A program made the position numbers and the translations under genes. Under the pieces are notes generated by a model, which saw only the letters and a program-made list of their open reading frames with translations, was not told the origin of the DNA and ran no database searches. Below are positions 46,823-56,605 of a DNA stretch of 64,000 nucleotides, one piece after another; position 1 is the first letter of the stretch, and each line of letters opens with the position of its first letter. The stretch is taken from assembly GCA_024742495.1 (NCBI GenBank), contig JANSYJ010000005.1, positions 1-64,000 on the forward strand. The letters are read 5' to 3'. The DNA is from Bacteroidota bacterium. Lineage in GTDB: Bacteria > Bacteroidota > Bacteroidia > Flavobacteriales > Schleiferiaceae.

Positions 46823-46892
46823 AAGAGCTAATCTCAATCGCAACAAAGGATTATAAGGCCTAGATCGACTTTGAATTAATATCTTGCCTCCT

Positions 46893-47945
46893 ATGAAAAG
46901 ATTAGCTTTCCTTTTGGTTTTAAGTCCAATGTTTGTAATGGCCCAAATTGAAATGGTTGAGCCCCCGCCGAGCAGCAAGAAAACTGAATTTAGAACTTCA
47001 TTTTTTCAGGCGGATTATATAGTGCCCAATACCTTAATGCGTTTTTTGAAGGAGGACCCCAGCCTTGTTTCCCCAACACCGGAATATGTGAGGGTGGAAG
47101 GTCGCGATTTATACTATGCCAAGAGCGGCCGCTACCAAAGTGAGGACGAAATTAATGCCGAACTAAAGCGAAACTTCTTTACTGCAAGGCCGGAAAAACT
47201 AAAGATTTTAAAGGAGCAGCTCTCCATCAATGATCAATGGATGGAAGCTATTGGAGCGGATCCTATTGTTAATGAGTTCATGAACCATATGATCTATAAT
47301 TACAGCTTTGAAATTAAGGGCCGCACTATTTTCGCTAGCGGTCCTCTGCCAACCGGAGAAGCCCAACAAAGTATATACCGATACGATTTTGATGCAGATA
47401 ATCGATTGTTGGCAAAAAGGCTAGGACGCATAAATGGCTTTAGGGACACCCTTTATTGGTTGAGCACCACTTACGAGTTTAATGCTGGTGAGCTCCAAAA
47501 GGAAGTGTATAAAAAATGCAATGAAGTTCGCTGTAAAAATGGTTTTGAGCTAAATACCAAGATTTATCAAAAGGGTTTATTAGCAAGCGAAACGGTTGAG
47601 TATTATTCGCGGGTGAATAATGAGCTATACAAGGAAAAGCTGACCAATTTCTACTACCAGAGCGGAGCTTTAGATTCTTCTGCAAGCAATACCTATTATT
47701 ACAATAAGGGGCTGCGGGAATTTTATGAGAAGAACTTCACGCAATATAAATTTGACAAAGAGGGAAGACTGGCGAGTACCCAAAAAATGACCTGGGATAA
47801 AGGGAATACTCTAATTCTGAGCTTGGAGGAGGGGTTTCAGTATGCTGAGAATAAGTATGTGTACACCTATAAAGAGCTTCTAAGGCTTTATAATGGAGAA
47901 AAAGAACTGCCCTTGCAATATGAGTTGAGCTTTCAGTTTTATTGA
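46893..47945 (+). CDS. Exported protein of unknown function
   Basis: 350 residues from the ATG at 46893; it starts with a signal peptide (MKRLAFLLVLSPMFVMAQ). The body is soluble, rich in Tyr, Glu and Lys, with YD-repeat-like phrases (YRYDFDADNRLLAKRLG, FDKEGRLASTQKMTW). No family was recognised. It stands alone between unknown genes. Confidence 0.7.
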   Translation: MKRLAFLLVLSPMFVMAQIEMVEPPPSSKKTEFRTSFFQADYIVPNTLMRFLKEDPSLVSPTPEYVRVEGRDLYYAKSGRYQSEDEINAELKRNFFTARPEKLKILKEQLSINDQWMEAIGADPIVNEFMNHMIYNYSFEIKGRTIFASGPLPTGEAQQSIYRYDFDADNRLLAKRLGRINGFRDTLYWLSTTYEFNAGELQKEVYKKCNEVRCKNGFELNTKIYQKGLLASETVEYYSRVNNELYKEKLTNFYYQSGALDSSASNTYYYNKGLREFYEKNFTQYKFDKEGRLASTQKMTWDKGNTLILSLEEGFQYAENKYVYTYKELLRLYNGEKELPLQYELSFQFY

Positions 47946-48048
47946 GAGGCATAGCAGTGCAAGAAAATGGCCGTCCCTAAAATGAACTGGGAATAAAAGG
48001 TCTCAACAGCACAATTAGCTTAAATCATTAAATTCACTTCAAAAATTT

Positions 48049-48435
48049 ATGGCCAAGAAAGGGGCAATGCCCACCTACGAAACGATTGATGCTTATATCG
48101 CCAGTCAAAAACCAGAGGCCCAAACCTTGCTAGCAAGCCTAAGGGCTTTAGTTAAAGAAGTGGTTCCCGAGGCTATTGAAATGGCCAACTACAAAGTGCC
48201 TTCCTTTAAACTAGTTGCCGAGAATAAAGAGCAACATCAATTAATGGTGGTTGCTTATGCTAAATGTGTAAGCTTCTACCCGCATGAAAGTTGCCTTAAT
48301 CATTTTAAGTCGGAGCTTGATGGATTTGAGCTCGGCAAGGGCACGGTTAAATTTCCTTATGGGAAAGATTTGCCCATAGAATTAGTAAAGCAAATGATTG
48401 CCTTTCGGCAGAAGGAACTCATGGAAGCGCTATAA
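48049..48435 (+). CDS. DUF1801-family protein
   Basis: 128 residues of the YdhG/DUF1801 fold: TYETIDAYIASQKPEAQTLLASLR and VPEAIEMANYKVPSF, then VVAYAKCVSFYPH. E. coli and Bacillus relatives have been called iron chaperones, but that is not proven here. A second DUF1801 protein is encoded at 62589. It stands alone. Confidence 0.88.
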   Translation: MAKKGAMPTYETIDAYIASQKPEAQTLLASLRALVKEVVPEAIEMANYKVPSFKLVAENKEQHQLMVVAYAKCVSFYPHESCLNHFKSELDGFELGKGTVKFPYGKDLPIELVKQMIAFRQKELMEAL

Positions 48436-48491
48436 AATTGCGGAAGTCTTAAAAATTGGTTTCGCGATTAGGAACCGAAAGCATTTAAAAA

Positions 48492-49736
48492 ATGGCAATG
48501 AAGAAGATCGTATTCCTTTTATTTAGCCTTTCCAGTCTAAGCGTACTCGCTCAGGATACCATTTCTAAAGAGCTGGTAGCCAGCTATACTTACACTTTTT
48601 CGGTGGATAGCCTGCAGCTAAGCGGTGAAGGAGCGAATGTTTTGAAAAGGGAATTCACAAAGGCGCAATATGTCTTATTAGGCGAAACCCACGACATGGC
48701 TGAAATAGCTCAATTCACCAATGTGATTTTACCCATCCTTAAGAAACAGGGTTTTAATTTCTTCATGAGCGAGCACGGCAATAATGGCCTCCAGCGTCTG
48801 CTTCAATTAATAGAGTCTGAAGCCGAAATTGAAAAAGCACTTCAAAGTATTTATCAAGCGGAACTGGCAAGAACGGGTCATTTTCCTATGCCTTTTTTGA
48901 AAGGTGAAGAGGATGCACAGTTTTTAAAGACTAGTTTAGAAAATGAGATGATGCTCTTAGGGATTGATCAAGAGTATTTTTATTCCTTTCCTTTTCTTTT
49001 TGATGCTTTATTGGACTTAAGTGATGGCTCAGCCAATATCATAGCGGCCCAGCAAAAGGCGATGGCTTTTATAATCTCAGAGTATAAAAAGCTAGACGAG
49101 CAAAAGGATTATCCTTTCTGCGCGAAGCTTGAGAGTTCTAGGGAAATAGAAGGCTTTTTCAATTCCTTAGATACGAGCGATTTAAGGATTCAAAACATCA
49201 TTAATGATCTTAAACTAAGCTGGACTATTTATGCTTTAAATCAAACTAATCCACGGCAGTCTTTTGTCGAACAGGGAGCATTAATGAAGCGACAATTTTC
49301 AAAACTCCATGACCAATTAAGCTTGGAAAGGTATGAGGCACCTAAGATCTTGATAAAGATGGGGGCCCTACACACCATGCGTGGCAAAACACCCCTTGGC
49401 ATATTTGATATTGGAGACTTAGTAAGCCAGCAAGCTAAATTAGAGGGAAGTCAAGATTTAAATTTACTTTTTATGTTTCGCTACTATAAAGACGCGGAGG
49501 AGGAGCTAGGGTATTTCGACAATGCAGAAGGGGGATCCAATTGGTTAAGACAACGAAAAGCTTTCATGCTACAAGGTCAGGTTGAGCAGTGGACCCTAAT
49601 TGACATAAGAGGTCTTGAAAAGGCATTGAAGAATAATAAGGTATTTGTTTACCCTCCTTTAGCATCTATAATTGCGGGGCATGATTATGTGATCATTCCT
49701 CCTGCGGCTAGCGATGTAAAGCCTTTAATGGAATAA
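48492..49736 (+). CDS. EreA/ChaN-like exported protein
   Basis: 414 residues with a signal peptide (to about 22). The motifs LLGETHDMAEI (near 60), MSEHGNNGL and IKMGALHTMRGKTP recall the erythromycin-esterase/ChaN-like fold, in which GETH and an H near the end are active-site residues. It could be a hydrolase or heme-handling protein in the periplasm; substrate unknown. The start used is the ATG at 48492; MKKIVF two codons later is also possible. Confidence 0.75.
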   Translation: MAMKKIVFLLFSLSSLSVLAQDTISKELVASYTYTFSVDSLQLSGEGANVLKREFTKAQYVLLGETHDMAEIAQFTNVILPILKKQGFNFFMSEHGNNGLQRLLQLIESEAEIEKALQSIYQAELARTGHFPMPFLKGEEDAQFLKTSLENEMMLLGIDQEYFYSFPFLFDALLDLSDGSANIIAAQQKAMAFIISEYKKLDEQKDYPFCAKLESSREIEGFFNSLDTSDLRIQNIINDLKLSWTIYALNQTNPRQSFVEQGALMKRQFSKLHDQLSLERYEAPKILIKMGALHTMRGKTPLGIFDIGDLVSQQAKLEGSQDLNLLFMFRYYKDAEEELGYFDNAEGGSNWLRQRKAFMLQGQVEQWTLIDIRGLEKALKNNKVFVYPPLASIIAGHDYVIIPPAASDVKPLME

Positions 49737-49962
49737 GCTCTTAAAGTTTGATGGAGGACATATTGCATAAACGAGCTTGACAATAGTGCCGTGAAAAAGG
49801 AGATTTCGACAGGATTGCTTCAAGGCAGTGGAGATTGCAGTCTCTCTAAAATAGGAGAATGGATATAGCCTTAGATCAAATCGAATAATATCTTCCACCG
49901 ATACTGCCTTTTGGTTTCCTATTTTAGCTTCGATTAAATTATTTCTTTTTCAACCAACCACC

Positions 49963-51342
49963 ATGAACGCCATTCGTACTAGCTTTTTTTCCGCTATCAT
50001 CGCCATTTCCGCTATTTCCTTACAAGCTCAAAATGGTTTAGACTTTGATCCTTCGGGAACAGCAGATTATGTGCAAACCACCTTTGCCGGGGTAACCGGA
50101 GTGGCCGATCGTACTTTTGAAGCCTGGATTTACCTCAGTGGCACGCCTAGTGGAAACACCGCCATTTCCGATTATGGTCTTAATGCGGTTGGATCTCGAA
50201 ACACCTTTTATGTAAACTCAAGTTTGCGCTTGGGCTTTATTTCGGGTGGTACCAATGCCAATATATCTTCTACTTCTAACGCGGTGCCCACGAACAGGTG
50301 GACGCATGTAGCCTTTGTGCTGAAAAGTGGCACCGGCTATTTGTATGTAGATGGAGTTCAAGTTGGCACGGGTTCTTTAGGAACCGTAAATACACCAAGC
50401 GGAAACGGAAACTTAAGAATTGGCCAAAGAGTAAATGGAGGCAATATTCCATTCGACGGCATTATAGATGAATATCGAATGTGGAATGTAGCCCGAACGG
50501 CCAGTCAACTAATGGCGGATAGAAACGCGGAATATTGCGGAATCCCCACGGGATTAGTGGCTTATTATAAGTTTAATGAGGGCCAAGCTGGTGGTTCTAA
50601 TACGGCCATAACCACTGCTGTAGATGAAGTGGCTGGCGCCAATGGAAGCCTTTTAAATTTTGCCTTGAGCGGGAATAACTCTAATTGGGTTACGGGTGCA
50701 GCTCTAGCTCCTGGACTAGCGGTAAACAACCTCACTTTTAATGAATGTGCCGGCTTTAGCTTTACGGTAGGAACTACGGTTTACGACAGCACAGGAATGT
50801 ATAGCGATACTTTAATAGGGGCGGCATTATACGGCTGTGATTCGGTGGTTAATTTAAATTTAACCGTTACCCAAGCAATTGACACTTCAGTGAGCAATTC
50901 TTCCCCAAGCCTAACTGCTAACCAAGCGGGTGCATCTTATCAATGGCTCGACTGTAATGCCAATTATAATCCAATATCAGGCGCAACAGGACAAAGCTTC
51001 ACCGCGGCAATTAGCGGTGATTTTGCGGTGGAAATTACCATTAACAATTGCGTGGATACCTCTGGCTGTCAAAACCTTTTAATTTCTGGTTTTAATCTGG
51101 ATGAGTCGGGAATTGTAAAAGCCTCACTTTATCCAAATCCTACCAATAGCACATTACATGTCGAAATGGCCGAGGATCTTGAAGACGCCGATTATATTGT
51201 TTTGAATGCCTCCGGGCAAATAATGTTTCAGGGTTCAATGAAGTTCGGTCGTTCCTTTTCAATTGACGTATCTGACTTGAAGCCTGGTCTCTATACCTTT
51301 AAGATAAAGGGACAAGGTTTTGCTTTTGTGAAGGAGTATTGA
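49963..51342 (+). CDS. LamG-domain secreted protein with T9SS sorting domain
   Basis: 459 residues: signal peptide (to about 22), a LamG/concanavalin-like domain (about 25-205) with FEAWIYLSG and HVAFVLKSGTGYLYVDGVQ, an Ig/PKD-like beta region, and a C-terminal type A T9SS domain starting ASLYPNPTNST. It is likely a surface-anchored adhesin or glycan-binding protein. The intergenic region before it (49737-49962) has no gene. Confidence 0.9.
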   Translation: MNAIRTSFFSAIIAISAISLQAQNGLDFDPSGTADYVQTTFAGVTGVADRTFEAWIYLSGTPSGNTAISDYGLNAVGSRNTFYVNSSLRLGFISGGTNANISSTSNAVPTNRWTHVAFVLKSGTGYLYVDGVQVGTGSLGTVNTPSGNGNLRIGQRVNGGNIPFDGIIDEYRMWNVARTASQLMADRNAEYCGIPTGLVAYYKFNEGQAGGSNTAITTAVDEVAGANGSLLNFALSGNNSNWVTGAALAPGLAVNNLTFNECAGFSFTVGTTVYDSTGMYSDTLIGAALYGCDSVVNLNLTVTQAIDTSVSNSSPSLTANQAGASYQWLDCNANYNPISGATGQSFTAAISGDFAVEITINNCVDTSGCQNLLISGFNLDESGIVKASLYPNPTNSTLHVEMAEDLEDADYIVLNASGQIMFQGSMKFGRSFSIDVSDLKPGLYTFKIKGQGFAFVKEY

Positions 51343-51686
51343 TTTAGTTTAAACGCTAATCAAGCCCATTTGAGCGACTTTACCTTTCCTTCTTAATTTT
51401 TTACTTTTTATCGTAGCACTAGTTTTTATGTTCTTTTAGGCATATAAGCCTTGTCTTTTATTGGCCCTTATAGTTAGTTTTAAAGACCAAGTTCGATAAA
51501 GGGTGTAAACTTAACTTAGGTTGTGATGATGGCCCAAGCGGATAATGGGTAAGTCTCGGTAAATCAAGTGTTTGAGCTGTTTATCTTGACCGGCAATGGA
51601 TAGGTAGATTTTAATCTTAAACATTTAATATCGGATAGTAAATTTTTTAGGTATAATAGCCCATTAAGCACAGATTACATTTGAAA
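51343..51686. other. Gene-free stretch before the DUF488 module
   Basis: About 340 AT-rich bases with no credible reading frame. A TATAAT-like sequence at 51652-51657 and a TTTTTTAGG stretch lie just before the next gene and may be its promoter. The rest shows no repeat or terminator I can support. Confidence 0.4.
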
Positions 51687-52571
51687 ATGTTTTATAGAAG
51701 AAAAATCATACTAGCTCTAATAGAACTGCTCGGTGGAGAAGTTGAAAAGCTTCAATTTCAAAAGCTGCTATTTCTTTACAGCAAAAAGAAACCGCAGGCA
51801 GAATATGATTTTGTCCCCTATAAATTCGGATGTTATTCGTTTTCAGCCAAGGCGGATATGAATGCCATGGTTCGAAAGGGAATTTTGAACGAATCGGAAA
51901 ACCAATATTTGATTCCTGAAATGGGTAAACACCTTGCAAGTGTTAAAGCGAATGACAAATCAATTTTACAAAGCATTGTAGCAGATTATGGGTCTATGAG
52001 CGGCAAGGCATTAATTAAACATACCTATTTAAATTACCCCTTCTATGCAATTAATAGTACAATTGCTCAGGATGTTTTGTCGGCTAAATCATCCGATAAA
52101 GTGGAAAAGGCGAGGCCAAATAATTCCGAAATTGCCCTGTTTACCATTGGTTATGAAGGAATTTCATTAGAGGGCTATTTGAATAAATTGGTAAAGAGTA
52201 ATGTGAATTTGCTAATAGATGTAAGAAAGAACCCACTCAGTATGAAATTTGGCTTTAGTAAGACCTTACTCACGCGCTACTGCAATAGTTTAAATATTGA
52301 CTATCAGCATTTACCGGAGCTAGGGATAGTTTCGGAAAAACGTAAAAAGTTAGTCGAACAAGCGGATTATGACAAGCTTTTCGTAGAATACGCAAATACG
52401 ACACTAAAAGAAACTATTGAAACGCAAGAACAAATTGTTAGGCTAGTCGAAAAGTATCAAAGGGTTGCTTTAACCTGTTTTGAGTCTAAACCTTGCCAAT
52501 GCCATAGAACGCACCTTAGTAAATCAATATCCGAACTACCCTCTTTTAAATATTCGGTAATTCATATGTAG
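51687..52571 (+). CDS. SocA-like domain fused to DUF488
   Basis: 294 residues from the ATG at 51687. Residues 1-135 have LQFQKLLFLYSKKK and FVPYKFGCYSF, resembling the Panacea/SocA antitoxin-type domain (inference). Residues 148-290 are DUF488: TIGYEGISLEGYLNKL, LLIDVRKNPLS, YQHLPELGI and TCFESKPCQCHRTHL. DUF488 proteins are of unknown function but sit near mobile and defence genes. Its stop is 1 nt before the next gene, so they form a two-gene unit. Base composition is more AT-rich than neighbours. Confidence 0.82.
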   Translation: MFYRRKIILALIELLGGEVEKLQFQKLLFLYSKKKPQAEYDFVPYKFGCYSFSAKADMNAMVRKGILNESENQYLIPEMGKHLASVKANDKSILQSIVADYGSMSGKALIKHTYLNYPFYAINSTIAQDVLSAKSSDKVEKARPNNSEIALFTIGYEGISLEGYLNKLVKSNVNLLIDVRKNPLSMKFGFSKTLLTRYCNSLNIDYQHLPELGIVSEKRKKLVEQADYDKLFVEYANTTLKETIETQEQIVRLVEKYQRVALTCFESKPCQCHRTHLSKSISELPSFKYSVIHM

Positions 52572-52572
52572 A

Positions 52573-53400
52573 ATGCCTCGAAAGAAAATTCTGTTGACTG
52601 TAATTACCTATCCGCTGCCCTCTCGCAGCTACGATGAATTGGTATGTTCCGCAGGGTTTTTGGAAACAGGAGAATGGATAAGGATCTACCCTGTGCCATT
52701 AAGCTTTCTCCTAGGTCAAAGGAGGTCAGGTAAAATGGAGTCATTTAAATACAACTGGATTGAGCTAGATTTAAGTGAGAGGGCTGATGATTTTAGGCCT
52801 GAGAGTTACTCACCCAAAAACTATGATTTTAAAGACCTGCAGCTGTTTCAAAGAATCGACACAAAAGATAATTGGGCTTTAAGAAAGGAGCTCTGTTTAA
52901 AAAAGATCTATACCAACCTTCAGCACTTATTAAGGGATTCAAAAGCCCCAATGAATAAATCACTTGCTACATTTAAACCAACAACCATTGAAAGACTCGA
53001 GATTCAAAAAGATGATCGGGAGTGGAAAAATGAATGGAAGGAATTAAGAAGGCAGGGCGATTTGTTCTCGCAGGATAAAGAACCCGAAAAATTAATCCCC
53101 AAACTTCCTTATAAATTCTATTATCGTTTTACGGATGACTCAGGGAAATCAAGCAGACTGATGATTGAAGATTGGGAGATTGGTCAACTTTACTGGAATT
53201 GTTTGAGGGCAGCCGAGGGAGAGGAGGGCTTGGCACTTCAGAAAGTTCGACAGCAATATGAAGAAGAATTTATTAAGAAAAAGGACCTATATTTCTTTCT
53301 AGGAACAACAAAGCAATGGCACTTGAGAAGAGCGAATAATCCATTTGTGATAGTGGGGGTGTTTTATCCAAAGAAGGAATCGCAAATGAGGCTTTTCTAA
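52573..53400 (+). CDS. Partner protein of the DUF488 module, function unknown
   Basis: 275 residues, no signal. N-terminal block LLTVITYPLPSRSYDELVCSAGFLETGEWIRIYPVP and a C-terminal FFLGTTKQWHLR plus NPFVIVGVFYPK are striking and probably conserved. Acidic/basic helices fill the middle. The tight spacing (1 nt) with the DUF488 gene suggests a shared function. No family name is known to me. Confidence 0.78.
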   Translation: MPRKKILLTVITYPLPSRSYDELVCSAGFLETGEWIRIYPVPLSFLLGQRRSGKMESFKYNWIELDLSERADDFRPESYSPKNYDFKDLQLFQRIDTKDNWALRKELCLKKIYTNLQHLLRDSKAPMNKSLATFKPTTIERLEIQKDDREWKNEWKELRRQGDLFSQDKEPEKLIPKLPYKFYYRFTDDSGKSSRLMIEDWEIGQLYWNCLRAAEGEEGLALQKVRQQYEEEFIKKKDLYFFLGTTKQWHLRRANNPFVIVGVFYPKKESQMRLF

Positions 53401-53553
53401 GTAATAAATGCCCAATTTAAATTGATATTACTAGCGCGAATCACATCAATAGCCTAAGTGATTTTTATGTTAAAGAAGAAAAAACTAGAACTCTAATTCA
53501 TCAAAACAACTGCTTCAATAATACTCTTCACCATTGTTCCCAAAGCACAGTTC

Positions 53554-54711
53554 GTGGCTTTGGGTCTTTTATTGGGTCTTCGTTTTTTAGGTGATGAGGC
53601 GATCCACTTTAGCAATATTGGTCTAAATCTACTACTGCTTTTAGTGAGTGCTAAGCTGGCGGTCTTTCTACATGAATGGGGTCATTTGCTATTCGCGAAA
53701 CTAGCAGGTGGGACGCCAAGGAGGATGGTATTGGGTCGCGGGTCAGAAATCGCAAGAACCGAATGGCTAGGGGTGAAAATAATCTTAGCTAGAAACTTCA
53801 ATTTGGGTTTAGCCTATGCAGGCTTTGATGATTCGAAGCGTTTACATTTTAAATTGGCCTGCTATTATGCCGGAGGATTTATCCTAAATTTTAGTCTGGC
53901 CTTCGCGCTTTATAGTAGCTTGGATTTGGAATTCACATTTGCCGAAGGTCTTTATTTGGAAAGCAGCTTCTTCTTGGCGAATGTAATTACTGGGGTATCA
54001 GCCTTGTTTCCTTACCGTCTTTCGTATCAAGGACAAAAAGTGAATTCTGATGGCCTTTCTTTAGTGAGACTTCCTTTTCGGACTAAGGAGGAATTGATGG
54101 CCTTAACTGCTGCTAATGATTTCTTGGATGCCCTGGATTACTTTGAAGAAAAGCAATACTCCAAGTGCTTAGTCATTTATGAAAGGTATCAAGCCAAGAA
54201 CCCAAAGAACAAATTTATTAATCTTAATCTGGCTCTAGTTCACATGAAGTTGGGCGATGTTCCTAAGGCTATTGGTCTTCTTGAGGAGCTTATACCATTG
54301 GCAGGGGATAGTGCTTATGCACATCTTAAATTGCCATTTTACAATGCCTTGGCCTGGATCTATTTATTGAAGGATCAAATTGAATTAGCAGACCAATACT
54401 CAAAAATGGCCTTCGATTTATCAGATGAAAATGAAGCGGTGAAAAACACCAGGGGCTCGGTTTTAATTGAAAAAGGTGAATTGGAAGAAGGACTCGCTCT
54501 TTTAAAGGGAAGCGTGAATTTCAAGCTTGCGAATGATGATAGCTTAGCTGCTTCCATCTACCTTGCCCTTGCTTACCATAAATTGGGGGAGCCAAAGAAA
54601 ACGAAGCAATACAACTTGTTTATTGAAGAGAATAGGGAACTGCTTGATTGGGATTTGCAGTTTTTATATAAGCGAGTTAAGCAGCAATTAGCCTTAGCCC
54701 CTCGGTCATAG
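53554..54711 (+). CDS. Site-2 protease-like membrane protein with TPR tail
   Basis: 385 residues from a GTG at 53554. The HExxH motif is H40-E41-W-G-H44 in a membrane segment (FLHEWGHLLFAKL), as in M50 proteases; three more hydrophobic segments follow to about 170. Residues 180-375 are helical repeats of TPR type (FLDALDYFEEKQYSKCLVIYERY and similar). The frame stays open upstream of the GTG to 53497 with hydrophobic residues, so the true start may be further upstream at a non-ATG codon. The substrate is unknown. Confidence 0.75.
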   Translation: MALGLLLGLRFLGDEAIHFSNIGLNLLLLLVSAKLAVFLHEWGHLLFAKLAGGTPRRMVLGRGSEIARTEWLGVKIILARNFNLGLAYAGFDDSKRLHFKLACYYAGGFILNFSLAFALYSSLDLEFTFAEGLYLESSFFLANVITGVSALFPYRLSYQGQKVNSDGLSLVRLPFRTKEELMALTAANDFLDALDYFEEKQYSKCLVIYERYQAKNPKNKFINLNLALVHMKLGDVPKAIGLLEELIPLAGDSAYAHLKLPFYNALAWIYLLKDQIELADQYSKMAFDLSDENEAVKNTRGSVLIEKGELEEGLALLKGSVNFKLANDDSLAASIYLALAYHKLGEPKKTKQYNLFIEENRELLDWDLQFLYKRVKQQLALAPRS

Positions 54712-54742
54712 AATAAGCGCCATTTATTAAAATCAAAAGGCC

Positions 54743-55318
54743 ATGCGATTTCGACTCTTTTTAGTTTTTATATGGATTATCGCCACATGCTCTGCTTGCC
54801 TTTCAAGTCGAGTAATAAAGAAACGACTACCTGCCAATCCTGGTGTTGCCCAAAGTATTATCGCGCTAAACGGACAGTATTCCAATCGGCCTCTCTCCTT
54901 TGTAGATCATACTAGCCTTCCCTTAGCACAATTGCTTTTTGCTCCTTTAAAAAGTTATAAATGGGATGAGGAAATTAATTACCAAGGTCAAATTAGGCTA
55001 AAGGCCTTGGACCTGAAACACCTGCAAGTAGAATTTTGGCAAGGGGATAGCCTTTGTTGCGAAAAGACCTTAAGCGGTAAATGGCGGGATAATTATTTTG
55101 AGCTTAAACGAAATATAAAGGGCGCTGGTGTTCCTTTTATCTACTTCTTTTATACCGAACAGAAATTATTGCTTTCCAAAAATGAGTCTGATAATTTAAT
55201 TGTGAAACAAGGATTTTTCGGCTATGGCAATATTCTAATAATGTCTGCGGGCAATCGATCTTCTGTCAATTTCGAATACCAGAGTCTCACGGGTTTACCC
55301 CAATCGGAACTGGACTAA
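54743..55318 (+). CDS. Small lipoprotein of unknown function
   Basis: 191 residues. Lipobox CSAC near 19 follows a hydrophobic signal (FRLFLVFIWIIATCSAC). The rest is a soluble, Leu- and charged-residue-rich domain. No family was recognised. It lies 31 nt after the protease gene and may be co-transcribed. Confidence 0.65.
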   Translation: MRFRLFLVFIWIIATCSACLSSRVIKKRLPANPGVAQSIIALNGQYSNRPLSFVDHTSLPLAQLLFAPLKSYKWDEEINYQGQIRLKALDLKHLQVEFWQGDSLCCEKTLSGKWRDNYFELKRNIKGAGVPFIYFFYTEQKLLLSKNESDNLIVKQGFFGYGNILIMSAGNRSSVNFEYQSLTGLPQSELD

Positions 55319-55405
55319 ATGGGTTCTGTCCCAATTCTTTTTAAGACCAGTATGGACTTATACGGGCCAGCATTTTTTCACGATATTCCCATTTCAATCT
55401 AAAAT

Positions 55406-56557
55406 GTGCCGCCCTTGAAAATAGTAGCCTTTCTATTCCTCGCCCTCAGTTTCTTCGCTTGTAAAACCGAAGCACAGGATAATAGTGTTAAACAAGAAGA
55501 GAATGTCTTTCAAGCCTTGCTGGATTCTATTTATAAAGCCAATCCAGCTTCGGTAGGATTAATGGTGCACATTGAATCGCCAAGCAATAATTTTTCTTGG
55601 ACCGGCTGCGCGGGTAAGGCAGAAAAGAATAGTGCTGAAGCCTTGCAATGCGATCAGCCGGCTTTAATAGCCAGTAATATTAAAACCTATGTGGCGGCCA
55701 CAATTCTGCGTTTGCAGGAGCTGGGCAAGCTCAGTATTCACGATACCATCGCCCATCGGCTTAGCGCCGAAACCCTAGCCCTTTTTGAGGAAGATGGTTA
55801 TAATTTTCATGAAATACAGATCAAGCATTTATTATCACATACCAGCGGAATTGAGGATTATGCCAATGATACCTATCTGCAAATGATTGATTCTAATATC
55901 CAGCATCGTTGGACGAGGGAGGAGCAGTTAAAATTAGCGGTTCAACTGGGTGATCCACTCGGTGCCGCCCAAGATGTGTTTAGTTATGCCGATGCTAATT
56001 ATTTACTAGCCACCGAGATTATTGAGCAAGTGTATGGCCAGCCCTTTTATACGGCCATGCGTGAATTATTGCAGTATTCAGACTTGGCCTTGGAGCATAC
56101 TTGGATTCCAATTTTAGAAGATAAACCGTCGGCGACCAAAGAACGTGTGCATCAGTATTGGGACGAAATGAATTGGGATTCTCAGGAGCATGATATCTCT
56201 TGGGATCTATATGGGGGCGGTGGCATTGCTACTACTACGGAAGAGCTGGCCAAGTTTATTTACGCGCTCTTTAATGGATCGATAATTAAAGAAGATTCCA
56301 TTTTGCAACTTCTATCAAAACCAGTTCCTACTCATGATGGTGTGGATAATCACTATGGATTGGGCTTGTCTTTAAATGATGATTATGGCATGCAAGCCTA
56401 TGGCCACGGTGGATTTTGGGGAACGGTAGTCCTCTACTTCCCCGAATTGGAGACCTCTATTTCAGTGTTCGTATTGGAGAAGGATCAAGCCGGTTTAAGA
56501 AAGGACATTATGGGCTTGATACTTCAACAATTGAAAAAGGAAATTAAAAGCAATTAA
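55406..56557 (+). CDS. Beta-lactamase-family serine hydrolase
   Basis: 383 residues from a GTG at 55406; a TTG at 55415 is also possible. Lipoprotein-like start ending FFAC (Cys19). The class C beta-lactamase fold has S90-N-I-K93 as nucleophile motif (SxxK), SYADANYLL where YSN is usual, and GHGG as the HxG triad. Asp in place of Asn is seen in other members of this family. It probably acts as a peptidase or esterase on cell-wall or small-molecule substrates rather than as a lactamase. Confidence 0.88.
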   Translation: MPPLKIVAFLFLALSFFACKTEAQDNSVKQEENVFQALLDSIYKANPASVGLMVHIESPSNNFSWTGCAGKAEKNSAEALQCDQPALIASNIKTYVAATILRLQELGKLSIHDTIAHRLSAETLALFEEDGYNFHEIQIKHLLSHTSGIEDYANDTYLQMIDSNIQHRWTREEQLKLAVQLGDPLGAAQDVFSYADANYLLATEIIEQVYGQPFYTAMRELLQYSDLALEHTWIPILEDKPSATKERVHQYWDEMNWDSQEHDISWDLYGGGGIATTTEELAKFIYALFNGSIIKEDSILQLLSKPVPTHDGVDNHYGLGLSLNDDYGMQAYGHGGFWGTVVLYFPELETSISVFVLEKDQAGLRKDIMGLILQQLKKEIKSN

Positions 56558-56605
56558 GAATTTGCTGATGCTGATATCTGAAATGACAAGCTTTAAGGCT
56601 TTAGG

